Positions 27,937-37,373 of a stretch of 64,000 bases of DNA are shown here, in pieces. Positions within the stretch are counted from its first letter, which is position 1, and each line of letters opens with the position of its first letter. The DNA is from DATFVA01 sp963764235 (GTDB lineage Bacteria; Bacteroidota; Ignavibacteria; Ignavibacteriales; Ignavibacteriaceae): NCBI GenBank assembly GCA_963764235.1, contig CAVXRO010000004.1, forward strand, positions 62,001 through 126,000, read 5' to 3'. The position numbers and the translations under genes are program-made. The notes under the pieces are model-generated. The model saw nothing but the letters and a program-made list of their open reading frames with translations. It was not told the DNA's origin and did not search any database.

Positions 27937-29769
27937 TTATTCTACGGTAACGCTTTTTGCTAGGTTCCTTGGCTGATCTACGTTCAGACCCTTCTTAACA
28001 GCAATATGATAAGCAAGCAGTTGAAGAGGAATGACTGTCAGCAGAGGTGTCAGCATTCTTATGGTGTCCGGTATTTTAATTGTGTAGTCTACAAGATGAT
28101 CGATATTTCCGTCTTTTTCACTGGCAATGGCAATGATCCTTCCGCTGCGTGCTTTCACTTCTTCAATATTGCTTAAAATTTTGTCGTAGTTTGTATCTTT
28201 GGGTGCAATGAAGACAGCAGGCATATTGTCATCTATTAAAGCAATAGGACCATGTTTCATCTCAGCAGCAGGATATCCCTCCGCATGGATGTAAGAAATT
28301 TCTTTAAGCTTAAGTGCTCCTTCCAGGGCTACCGGGAAGTTGAAACCCCTACCCAGGTAAAGAAAATTTCTGGCTTCCTTAAAATCTTCGGCTATCTTTT
28401 CTACGCTCTCATTAAGCTCGAGTATTTTACTGATTTTTTCGGGAATTTTCTCCAGCTCTTCAGCTATGCACTTTCCTTCGGCGAGACTCATATTTTTCTT
28501 CCTTGCCAACAGGAGAGTAATCAGAGCCAGCACTACAAGCTGAGAGGTAAATGCTTTTGTTGAGGCAACTCCAATCTCTGGTCCTGCATGGGTGTACACT
28601 CCGGCTTCGCTTTCTCTTGCGATGGAACTTCCGACCACATTACAGATGCCCAGAACCAAGGCGCCACGCAGTTTTGCTTCTTTCATCGCTGCAAGGGTGT
28701 CAGCGGTTTCTCCGCTCTGCGATATGAAGAAGATAGCATCATCAGGATTTATAACCGGATTACGGTATCTGAATTCTGAAGCATATTCAACCTCTGTAGG
28801 TATCCTTGCAAACTCTTCCAGCATATACTCCCCTACCAAACCCGAATGCCAGGATGTTCCGCAGGCTGAAATGATGATTCTTTTCGCTTTTGATAGTTTT
28901 TCCAGAACAGGTTCGAGTCCTCCAAGCTTGGCTGTACCTTTATCCAGAATAATCCTTCCGCGCATTGAATTCCGGACTGATTCAGGCTGTTCCATTATCT
29001 CTTTAAGCATAAAATGTGAGAACCCACCCTTGTCGATTTCATCAAGGCTCATACTGATCTCGTGGACTTCCTTCTCTATTTCAAGATCACTGATAGTTCT
29101 AGCATAAAATTTGTCTTTGTACAGTTCTACTATTTCTCCGTCTTCCAGGTATACAACTTGTTTAGTATATGCAAGTATTGCTGACACGTCCGAGGCTATA
29201 AAATTCTCATTCTCCCCTATACCGACAAGCAGAGGGGATCCTTTTCTGGCAGCAACCAGTTTATCAGGCTCGCCTTTGTAAATAACAGCCAAACCGTATG
29301 TACCTTCTATTTCATTAAGCGCCAGCTGTACAGATTTGAACAAAGAATAACCCTTCTTTAAAAAGCTGTCGATAAGATGAGCAAATACTTCACTGTCTGT
29401 CTCGGAAACAAAGTTATAACCCAATTTTTCGAGTCCGGTTTTTAACGTCCTGAAGTTCTCAATAATACCGTTATGAATAATAAACAGGTCCTTTGCTTCA
29501 TTTGTATGAGGATGAGCATTTATTTCATTAGGAACTCCATGCGTTGCCCACCTTGTATGTCCAATTCCGATGTGCGCATCAAGGTTAAGTTTCTCGATTT
29601 TCTTTTCCAATTGAGAAACTTTTCCTTTATTTTTAACAACAATTGAAAATCCGTTATTCAGGATGCCGATTCCGGCAGAGTCGTACCCCCTGTATTCAAG
29701 TCGTTTAAGTCCATTGATTAAAATAGGGACGCAGTTTCTTTCCCCGACATATCCTACAATTCCGCACAT
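27937..29769 (-). CDS. glmS: Glutamine-fructose-6-phosphate aminotransferase (isomerizing)
   Basis: The 610-residue enzyme makes glucosamine-6-phosphate, the entry to UDP-GlcNAc for peptidoglycan, lipid A and surface glycans. It has the N-terminal nucleophile Cys (MCGIVGYVG) and glutaminase motifs (YRGYDSAGIG, HTRWATHG), then two SIS domains with SACGTSWHSG, ISQSGETADTLAA and the C-terminal LLTVIPLQLLAYHIA and NLAKSVTVE. The length is normal and no riboswitch-ribozyme (glmS type) was seen upstream. It feeds UDP-GlcNAc to the polysaccharide locus nearby but is not obviously co-transcribed with it. Confidence 0.97.
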   Translation of the reverse strand: MCGIVGYVGERNCVPILINGLKRLEYRGYDSAGIGILNNGFSIVVKNKGKVSQLEKKIEKLNLDAHIGIGHTRWATHGVPNEINAHPHTNEAKDLFIIHNGIIENFRTLKTGLEKLGYNFVSETDSEVFAHLIDSFLKKGYSLFKSVQLALNEIEGTYGLAVIYKGEPDKLVAARKGSPLLVGIGENENFIASDVSAILAYTKQVVYLEDGEIVELYKDKFYARTISDLEIEKEVHEISMSLDEIDKGGFSHFMLKEIMEQPESVRNSMRGRIILDKGTAKLGGLEPVLEKLSKAKRIIISACGTSWHSGLVGEYMLEEFARIPTEVEYASEFRYRNPVINPDDAIFFISQSGETADTLAAMKEAKLRGALVLGICNVVGSSIARESEAGVYTHAGPEIGVASTKAFTSQLVVLALITLLLARKKNMSLAEGKCIAEELEKIPEKISKILELNESVEKIAEDFKEARNFLYLGRGFNFPVALEGALKLKEISYIHAEGYPAAEMKHGPIALIDDNMPAVFIAPKDTNYDKILSNIEEVKARSGRIIAIASEKDGNIDHLVDYTIKIPDTIRMLTPLLTVIPLQLLAYHIAVKKGLNVDQPRNLAKSVTVE

Positions 29770-29815
29770 ATATTTTCCGTTTAATTATAAAATTTTTAAT
29801 ATACAATTCTAAAAT

Positions 29816-32800
29816 TTATTTGATTTTTGCAAGTTTTTGTGTAACGGTCTTAACAACGTCCTTCACTTTATATATCATTTTGTAAAAATATACACCATTC
29901 GCGATTTCATCTCCATCCTCATCTTTACCGTCCCAGTAGATCTTCTTAAAACCGATATCCTGTCCAAGCGCTGAGGAAGATATGTTGATAGTTCTGATCA
30001 ACCTGCCTGCCACGGTATATATTTTTATGTACAATTCATCCGGCAATTTATCACCGGTTACTTTAAATGTAAAATAAGTATTGTTCTTAAAAGGGTTAGG
30101 ATAATTATACACGTCTCTCAGGTCATATTCTGTTACCACTTCAAAGTTTATGCGGTATGAAGTAGTATCAAAAAAGTTGCCGGATGCATCCTTTGCAAGT
30201 ATTTCCAGAATATGTTCGCCCTGAGTAAGTGTAGGATGCCAGGTTATTTTAGCTTCTGAATTCGGATAATCGGTATAATTATAATCCAATTCAGGATCAC
30301 TGAAATGAAGGATCTCTGCTTCACCGCCTGTGGTGTGAATAAGTGTAAAGTAACTCGTATCCAGCGGGAGAGGACTATTATCCTTCAAGGTAATTACAAC
30401 TTCAGGTTTTGCTGATACAAGGTCGCCGCTTATTATCTCTTTTCCGTCGAACGTGATATTAAAGACGGGGTTGACTGAATCACGTGCGATATAGAAGGAA
30501 TGATCAGCAACATTATTAAATGTAAAATATTCAGATTTGGGATATGTTGCTATCGCTTTTATACTGTTATCAAAAATGAATGGGGTGGTTGAAAAGGTAT
30601 GTTGAATTGAAACAGTACTGTCAGCCTGTATATTCAATACTGTATTCAGAAAAGTACTATCAGAATCATTGAATGAAAAATCTATATTCACACTGTCGGC
30701 CGGCACAAATCCGACATTTGTAATTTTGAAAAACATTGTAGTATTTAATCCCTGCAGGATGGAATCTGGTGAGACATTTAAATCGTTTTTCGTTATCATG
30801 ATTTCCGGCAATCCATCAAAGTCAACATTTAAGCTATTAAACTGCATCTGATCAGTCGTATTGAAAGTTGAATCAACCATCCGAATGTACATTTTCAGGT
30901 AACTGTAATCAGAGGAAATATTCTCCAGTGAATAATTTTCCGGGATGTTTATTGCCAGTGTATCATATTTTTTTGTGTTTTTATTTAATCCATATAATAT
31001 GTTGCTAAAATGTCCTGTTGAGTTTTGATGAATATTATAATTAAGGGTTTTCCACCTCGACGCTGGGCCTATATCCTGTGTATTTATAGTTCCGTCAGCA
31101 TCAACGTGCCTTCCCTGGAAAATAGAGAATTTAGGAGTTTTATTGTTTCCATACACAGAAGCAATGACTTCATCATTAACCCAGTCATAACACCAGCTGT
31201 AGTATGACTGAAAGGGCTGGTAGGCAATCCATTCCTCCTCATAGTATCCATCTGATACCCTTATCCTTCTCATTTTATTGCTATAAAAGCGTTCAGTTGG
31301 AAATATATAACCATCGGAAACAAAAAAATCACAAAATCCGGCGAAACTGGTTCCAGAAGTTTCCACATCCGGCTGAGCCAGTTGCCAGTTATTTGAGGGA
31401 TCCAATACCCTTAATACGTACCTATTGTTCCCTGAGGTATCATATGCTGTCAGGTTATATATATAATTTCCATCAGACTCTATATAAAAGATACCGGGGG
31501 CAGGTGTTGCAGTGTTAAAATTTAATAATCCTTCCGGGATATTAACTCCAGATGTATCTCCGGTTTCAGGATCAACTTTGATAAGATGATGAGGATCATT
31601 AGTGGTTACATAGATAAAACCATCACTATGATATGCTATGCTGTTAACTACTTTATTATAGAAGTTTGGGACTGCACCATACATTTGACCGGCGATAGTT
31701 CCATTATGTCCGGTTCCTATCTTATAAATTTTTGAGAATCCATCCGGATTATGAAGTAATGCAAAATACCAGAGGTTCGCGAAGTAGATGTAGGTTCCGT
31801 CAGTAGTTATCGCAGTAAGGTTTACAGTATCCACTACGGGATCATTTATCGAAATATCACGAAGGAACGTACGGTTTAATGGTTTTGGAGGTAATAATGA
31901 TGTATTCAGATTCAAGGATTGGGTTGAATCCGAATAATTAATATTATATACATTAAACATTTTTAACCCCCTTCCGTGAGAGTAATAACCCGGTCTTGGA
32001 ATATTATCAACGGAAAAGTGTCTGGTATTACTCCACTGTCCGAAATTCTCACTATCAAAAATTCTTGCTCTCCAGAAATACGTCCCGGGACCAATCTGCG
32101 GTGAGGTCCATTTTAAGAAACCATCTGCAGGTATTATAGCTCCCGAACTTATTATAGGAGTTCCAAAATTTAAGCTTGTATCAATCTCGATATAATAGGT
32201 AAGGTTTAAATTGATATAATATCCAATATCAATAAATTTGAAATCAATATTCGGATCGGAAGTTGAATACCCTTCCTGAGGATAAAGTACATTTGCCTCA
32301 CTAATATTGTAAACAACAAATTGAGCAGTTGCGATATTATCATTATGATCAGTCTCAGGAATGGGATCAAGCTGATTAACTTCAACTCTGATATTGTACA
32401 ATCCGGCTTTATCCGGAACCCAGCCTACCTGGATGGAATCAGCTTCACCAAAACTTGCGAGACGTTCAGTGGAAACAAGGTATGTAGTATCAGATGATCC
32501 GGCGAACACCTGTACATTAATAGTGTCTCCCGGAAATACAACACCGAGGTTTCGGATCGAGGCCTTAATAGTCACGGTATCATTAACAAGAGGGTTTTGC
32601 TTTGATAGACTAATATCAGATGATTTAATGATAAAGTCCGATTTATCGGGCAGTGCTAACCTCATTCCAGGATCCCCAAGATAAGTTAATAAAGCAATTT
32701 GCTGACCATTTAATCCTCCTCCTCCAATCTGGCTTTTGGCATTAAGTATAGCCTTTCCAATGGTGTAGTCCCTGTTAGTAAAAATTTCTTTGAATATTGC

Positions 32801-35542
32801 CTCATCTATATAAGCCCCCAATGGCCAATATGTTAAAACGGTGTTACCAAAGAATCCTATACTCCCCTTGCCGGGTAGTTTATTGAACTGCTCTCCGAAT
32901 ACATCCTGGTTATCAAAATGAGCTGTATAACATGTAACACTTATAATTACCGGAAGTCTACCAGGATTATTTAAAAGTTGGATATCGTCGTTAGTAAAAA
33001 TCAAATCCCACTGATAGCCCCCCCCATGCCCGTAATAATTACCTAATATGACACCCTGATCGATTTCTGACCTGATTTGCGGTCCCCCTCCTATAAACAT
33101 CGAGTCGGCAGCATTAAGCGGAAAATTATAAACCCGTGACGGATGAATACCGTTGGGAATCAAAAATGAATTAGCTAACCTGTTAGCCGCCTCATTAAAA
33201 TGCATGTGTATTTCATCATCGATTGTGATTCCTGAAGCAGCCAGCATAACATCCTGCTTCCATTCCTTTCCAGGATCTGCGGGATAGTTCTCCAATTTAT
33301 TCATTAGAATATCAGCTTCTTCTGCAGTTTCACACGACATCCTGCCTATCGCTAGGTCGGGAACCAAATCATTTCCAGCAACACTAACTATCAAATTATC
33401 ACTCTGAGCTTCACCATACGTATCGGCATAGAAGGATATGGAAGGTATAAAGTTAGGGCGGCTGTCGGGTAATAGGTGTCGGTAATCATGACTCATATCG
33501 CCGAAAAGGACCACATATGTTGGAGCAGGCTGAACCCAGTTCTGAAATGCGTACGTGACAAAATCGCGCAATGACAGAGGATTTAGCATTCCGTATGAAA
33601 ATTCATCATAAATTTTATCAACATCAACGATCATTATCCTTGGATTTGTAATAGCTGAATCTGGGTATTGATTACTTCGCAGCTCAGCCAATCTTTGGGC
33701 AGCATCGATAAAGTCGTGATGGGTTATTATAATATAATCGGCCCCGTTCGAAGGATTTCTCAAATCCGAAGAATTCCTTCCCCTGATAGAATCTGGTGAT
33801 AAATAATAGTCTGTAGCGGCACAGAAATAATTTGTGGGGGTATTCAGCGTGTCAACAAATAAAACCGATTGAAATTGATCATTAAGTATTTTCGCATTAT
33901 TTATTACTTTAGCTTTTGAAGGAATATATATTTTAATATTATCCCTTTGCCAGTTCCATACTTGAAAAACTATTTTTCCATTCTGACCCTGATTACTTTC
34001 AAAAATAAAATTATTTCCATTCGTGATATTATATCTGTAGTATTCCAGGTCAAACCAATTCACCCTGATTTCGTCAGACTCTGAAGGGTCGCATATTAAA
34101 CCCTTTGTCCTAACGTTTACATAATTTGCATCAGGGTACAATTTTATGCTGTCTGATGAAACGTATACCTGTTTTTCAAATGTTGTGTTTGTTTGACCAT
34201 CCCAGGAAATAGACCCGATAGGCTGCCCTGTCAATCCAATACTTACATTATGATCAGGCGTACAGTTAAATTTGGTCATACCTGTCATATTAACTTTAAC
34301 TTTAAGGTAATGCTCTTCTGTAGCAAAGTGGGAAGGAAGAGGGAATGAACCGTCAAATACCTTTGTATAATTACCATGATTTCCACTTACCTGCGCCCAA
34401 TACCAATGATCTATATTCAGAGTATTAGAATGTCCCAATTGTTCATAAAGAGTATCTTTCTCAAAGTGAAGGGTCTCAATTGTTTTTTGAACGGTTGATG
34501 AATAATTTACAGGAAAGCCATCAACAGGATTGTATCTGGCAGTGAGAGTATCGCTTTGATATGAGAACCAATAAACATTTGAATTAGTATATAAATTAAC
34601 CCGGCTATTAGCAGAAGGAGTTGGTGGAAATCCGACAAATTGAAAATAATCGCCGCTGTTAAATATGTCATCACCACCATCATTCACTTCAATAGGGACA
34701 TAGTTTCCTTCGTTAACCAACTCCAGTGCATTACTCTGAACACCCCCCTGTATTGGAACTCCGTTAGAAACAAGCTGATCGAAAGTAATCCTGTAGAGCC
34801 CTTTGTCTTTCAAAAAAATTTTATAATAATTTTTCTGGGGATCATACCAATAGTTCCCATATCCCTGCCCTCCGTAAATTACCTCCCGGGATTCCTTCCT
34901 TAGCATCGATGAGGTTTGGAGGGGATTAAGCACCTGTGTATTTAATAACTCTCTGGAAAAATTATCAGTTACTTCCGGTTTATCCGAAGCTCTAGTATTA
35001 TAAATTAACTGAATCAGTATCTTATTATTTCTTATTAACTCATTTTTAACCGGGTTATATTGAAAAGGAAATATTCTTATCGGCAGGATCCTGGCATATC
35101 TAAAGATGTAAGATGAATCAAATAGAACGGCCTTTTCGGGGAAATCTTTATTGGAAGAATAAATTGATTTATCAAAATTATTTAGATCCATTTTCACAAG
35201 ATCCGGGTCTTCCTGTGGGAATGGCAGGATGAATTTCTGCTTATAAATAGTTTTATCAACCTTTAAAATCCGGAGTTCTGGTCTGGAATTAAATGGCACC
35301 CCCACTTTTACGGTAAAATCAGGAAGCCATGGTTCACCAGGATTTCGGACGATCGGCTCCCCTCCTTTAATCAATTGATAGAGCCTGGAATCAATAGCTG
35401 TATCCTTGATACTATATACATCGTTAAAATTGACCTCAAATTTGATCCCCTCATCATTGGACTCCAGAACTTTATAATTCTGTGCAGAAGAAGTTTTCAC
35501 AAGGACTAAAAGTAGTAATAAGAACGGGAACACTTTCCTCAT
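29816..35542 (-). CDS. Gingipain-family (C25) cysteine peptidase with T9SS sorting domain, PorU-like
   Basis: The 1908-residue protein has a signal peptide (FPFLLLLLVLVKTSSAQ), an N-terminal beta region, and a C25 peptidase domain from about residue 600. It starts DYIIITHHDF and has the catalytic His in YYGHGGGYQWD (about 838) and Cys in ISVTCYTAHFDN (about 871). CARDB-like Ig domains (about 985-1120), a propeller-like segment (about 1240-1500), more Ig-like domains and a type A sorting domain (YPNPFKNNT, about 1819) follow. C25 includes gingipains and PorU, the T9SS sortase that cleaves sorting domains and links cargo to a surface polysaccharide. The N-terminal half is PorU-like, but PorU is about 1100-1200 residues, so a distinct secreted protease is possible. 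Confidence 0.88.
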   Translation of the reverse strand: MRKVFPFLLLLLVLVKTSSAQNYKVLESNDEGIKFEVNFNDVYSIKDTAIDSRLYQLIKGGEPIVRNPGEPWLPDFTVKVGVPFNSRPELRILKVDKTIYKQKFILPFPQEDPDLVKMDLNNFDKSIYSSNKDFPEKAVLFDSSYIFRYARILPIRIFPFQYNPVKNELIRNNKILIQLIYNTRASDKPEVTDNFSRELLNTQVLNPLQTSSMLRKESREVIYGGQGYGNYWYDPQKNYYKIFLKDKGLYRITFDQLVSNGVPIQGGVQSNALELVNEGNYVPIEVNDGGDDIFNSGDYFQFVGFPPTPSANSRVNLYTNSNVYWFSYQSDTLTARYNPVDGFPVNYSSTVQKTIETLHFEKDTLYEQLGHSNTLNIDHWYWAQVSGNHGNYTKVFDGSFPLPSHFATEEHYLKVKVNMTGMTKFNCTPDHNVSIGLTGQPIGSISWDGQTNTTFEKQVYVSSDSIKLYPDANYVNVRTKGLICDPSESDEIRVNWFDLEYYRYNITNGNNFIFESNQGQNGKIVFQVWNWQRDNIKIYIPSKAKVINNAKILNDQFQSVLFVDTLNTPTNYFCAATDYYLSPDSIRGRNSSDLRNPSNGADYIIITHHDFIDAAQRLAELRSNQYPDSAITNPRIMIVDVDKIYDEFSYGMLNPLSLRDFVTYAFQNWVQPAPTYVVLFGDMSHDYRHLLPDSRPNFIPSISFYADTYGEAQSDNLIVSVAGNDLVPDLAIGRMSCETAEEADILMNKLENYPADPGKEWKQDVMLAASGITIDDEIHMHFNEAANRLANSFLIPNGIHPSRVYNFPLNAADSMFIGGGPQIRSEIDQGVILGNYYGHGGGYQWDLIFTNDDIQLLNNPGRLPVIISVTCYTAHFDNQDVFGEQFNKLPGKGSIGFFGNTVLTYWPLGAYIDEAIFKEIFTNRDYTIGKAILNAKSQIGGGGLNGQQIALLTYLGDPGMRLALPDKSDFIIKSSDISLSKQNPLVNDTVTIKASIRNLGVVFPGDTINVQVFAGSSDTTYLVSTERLASFGEADSIQVGWVPDKAGLYNIRVEVNQLDPIPETDHNDNIATAQFVVYNISEANVLYPQEGYSTSDPNIDFKFIDIGYYINLNLTYYIEIDTSLNFGTPIISSGAIIPADGFLKWTSPQIGPGTYFWRARIFDSENFGQWSNTRHFSVDNIPRPGYYSHGRGLKMFNVYNINYSDSTQSLNLNTSLLPPKPLNRTFLRDISINDPVVDTVNLTAITTDGTYIYFANLWYFALLHNPDGFSKIYKIGTGHNGTIAGQMYGAVPNFYNKVVNSIAYHSDGFIYVTTNDPHHLIKVDPETGDTSGVNIPEGLLNFNTATPAPGIFYIESDGNYIYNLTAYDTSGNNRYVLRVLDPSNNWQLAQPDVETSGTSFAGFCDFFVSDGYIFPTERFYSNKMRRIRVSDGYYEEEWIAYQPFQSYYSWCYDWVNDEVIASVYGNNKTPKFSIFQGRHVDADGTINTQDIGPASRWKTLNYNIHQNSTGHFSNILYGLNKNTKKYDTLAINIPENYSLENISSDYSYLKMYIRMVDSTFNTTDQMQFNSLNVDFDGLPEIMITKNDLNVSPDSILQGLNTTMFFKITNVGFVPADSVNIDFSFNDSDSTFLNTVLNIQADSTVSIQHTFSTTPFIFDNSIKAIATYPKSEYFTFNNVADHSFYIARDSVNPVFNITFDGKEIISGDLVSAKPEVVITLKDNSPLPLDTSYFTLIHTTGGEAEILHFSDPELDYNYTDYPNSEAKITWHPTLTQGEHILEILAKDASGNFFDTTSYRINFEVVTEYDLRDVYNYPNPFKNNTYFTFKVTGDKLPDELYIKIYTVAGRLIRTINISSSALGQDIGFKKIYWDGKDEDGDEIANGVYFYKMIYKVKDVVKTVTQKLAKIK

Positions 35543-35657
35543 TTAATGCCCTTATTTATTAAATTATTTGAAAATTAACTTAGAACAATGATAAAATTGG
35601 CGCAAGGGAAAAAAATAGACGATAAATTTATTTTTATTGAAAAAGTGTACTAAACTG

Positions 35658-37337
35658 TCAGTTTAACTCTAATCTGAACTGACCCCACAGATCAAAATAA
35701 TTTGAATTAGCATTGAGTGTATAATGGGCTATATAAAGATTAAAATAATATCCTGGCAAAAACTGATATTCTACCTCTAAATAAATTTCAACTTCCTTCT
35801 CCAGATCTCCACCAAGTAAATACACAAATTCAGGATCACTGACTCTGACGGGCTGAAAAACATCTCCCCCAGCATTCTTAATAATATTTCCATTTTCATC
35901 TTTAATATTATTACCGTGTAAGGTGTACTGCCCACCAAGAACAGTTCTAATCCGGGAACTCAGAAGATAACTACCTTCCAGACTTAACCGTGTGGAATTA
36001 GGCTGTAAATCTGTTCCTATTAAGTTCCCATTATTTGTATATGTCAAAGCTTCCGGGTAACCTGGATGTGTATATAGAAACGGCCTTAATTGTATGTAAT
36101 CAATTTTTATTGCCAGTTTTTTCCACAAGAGAGGATATGTAATAAAAGTTCCGGCCTGCCACCCAAAACCATTATTAATACCGGCCCATTTACCGTTGAA
36201 TATGTTTTCGAAATTAATATCATCAAAAACAATACTGCCGCTTATTTCGGCACCTTTAACAGGATTAATTCTTGATTCGAAGGCCAGAAGAGAATTATCG
36301 AGGTCATTTAGTGACCTTTGAGCTGATTCCCAAAACAAGAAAGGATTTAGATAGGCAAGTTCGGGAGCTCTGTTTGAATATATGATCAGCTGAGAAGCAG
36401 AGATTTGAAACGAGCTGCCTGGCTTAAATTGAAGTCTACTAACAGCTAGATATTTGGAATTTTTGTACTTTAAGGTTCCGAACGTATTATTTATTGGAAT
36501 TTCAGTGGATTTTTGTACCAGCCATGCATGTAAGAAGGTATACTTTAACGACTTATAACCAATACTGAATTTTACAAAATCCATTGGCTGTGAATTATTT
36601 GAAATTATCATCTTATTAAGATAACCTGTTCCCCATAAAATTTCCTCTCTACCTAATTCCAGTTGAAATGGCTCCTTCACTATGTTCAGATAACCGAGCG
36701 TAAAATCAAAGTTATTCCGACCTGTGTTATTGAACGTAAAACTGTGCCTTACAATATTATCTGTCAGTGCTGCATTCCGACTGCCTGACTGAATACCATT
36801 TGTTGCTTTAACATAAAATCCAAACCAGCTTTTATATCCCCCATATATTTCACCACCGAATTCAAAAAGATTTGAGTTATTCTTTAAGCTGCTCTGATAG
36901 ATATATTTGTATCTCAACACAGGATTAACAACTAAAACGTAATTTGAGTCTACATAATGGTAGAGGTGTTTTGAAGGTGCAGTAAAAAGGTTAAGGGAAA
37001 GATTATCCGGAAAATCATTGAAAATATCCACCCTTTTTTCTGTGAGGTCAAACTTTTTTTTCAATGATTGAAGATAAAAAGCGTCAGTTTGGTCTAATGA
37101 TGATTTCTTATTTTCTATTTTTTGAAGGAATTGTACAACTTCGCCTCTTGTCAATGGCAAAACCGAATCGTCATAGTTATCGATTAATCCCTGAACCTGC
37201 ATTCTTTTTAAAAAATCATAAACTGGCTCACCAATTGGGATATTATCTGTCTGAGAATAATTTTCAGGGACAATGACAAAACACAAAAAAAAGAAAAATA
37301 TTACTGCAGAAACTTTTTTGGGGATTTTAATAATCAT
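35658..37337 (-). CDS. Wzi-like capsule assembly outer-membrane protein
   Basis: The 559-residue protein has a signal peptide (hydrophobic AVIFFFFLCFVIVPENYSQ) and a C-terminal region of many alternating beta strands rich in aromatic girdles, ending in LRLELN-type strands. It follows the Wzi family pattern: an N-terminal helical domain (PVYDFLKRMQVQGLIDNY), then LELGREEILWGTGYLNKM, which matches the Wzi barrel signature around WG.G. Wzi binds capsule chains at the cell surface and attaches them. Its place beside the polysaccharide genes, 36 bp from the dehydratase gene, supports a role in display of that polymer. Confidence 0.82.
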   Translation of the reverse strand: MIIKIPKKVSAVIFFFFLCFVIVPENYSQTDNIPIGEPVYDFLKRMQVQGLIDNYDDSVLPLTRGEVVQFLQKIENKKSSLDQTDAFYLQSLKKKFDLTEKRVDIFNDFPDNLSLNLFTAPSKHLYHYVDSNYVLVVNPVLRYKYIYQSSLKNNSNLFEFGGEIYGGYKSWFGFYVKATNGIQSGSRNAALTDNIVRHSFTFNNTGRNNFDFTLGYLNIVKEPFQLELGREEILWGTGYLNKMIISNNSQPMDFVKFSIGYKSLKYTFLHAWLVQKSTEIPINNTFGTLKYKNSKYLAVSRLQFKPGSSFQISASQLIIYSNRAPELAYLNPFLFWESAQRSLNDLDNSLLAFESRINPVKGAEISGSIVFDDINFENIFNGKWAGINNGFGWQAGTFITYPLLWKKLAIKIDYIQLRPFLYTHPGYPEALTYTNNGNLIGTDLQPNSTRLSLEGSYLLSSRIRTVLGGQYTLHGNNIKDENGNIIKNAGGDVFQPVRVSDPEFVYLLGGDLEKEVEIYLEVEYQFLPGYYFNLYIAHYTLNANSNYFDLWGQFRLELN

Positions 37338-37373
37338 TAAAAATGATTGTGAAGGAAATTTTATTAAGCCTTT

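Noticed and set aside
28592..29107. 171-residue plus-strand protein
   Set aside because: It is fully antisense to glmS, a highly conserved gene with strong codon signal on the other strand.
27937..29930. glmS riboswitch-ribozyme upstream of glmS
   Set aside because: Only 46 bp separate the upstream gene from glmS, too short for the ribozyme, and no core motif is seen.
36090..36275. Short plus-strand frames inside the polysaccharide locus
   Set aside because: These are shadows of minus-strand genes with unbroken family-length coding frames.
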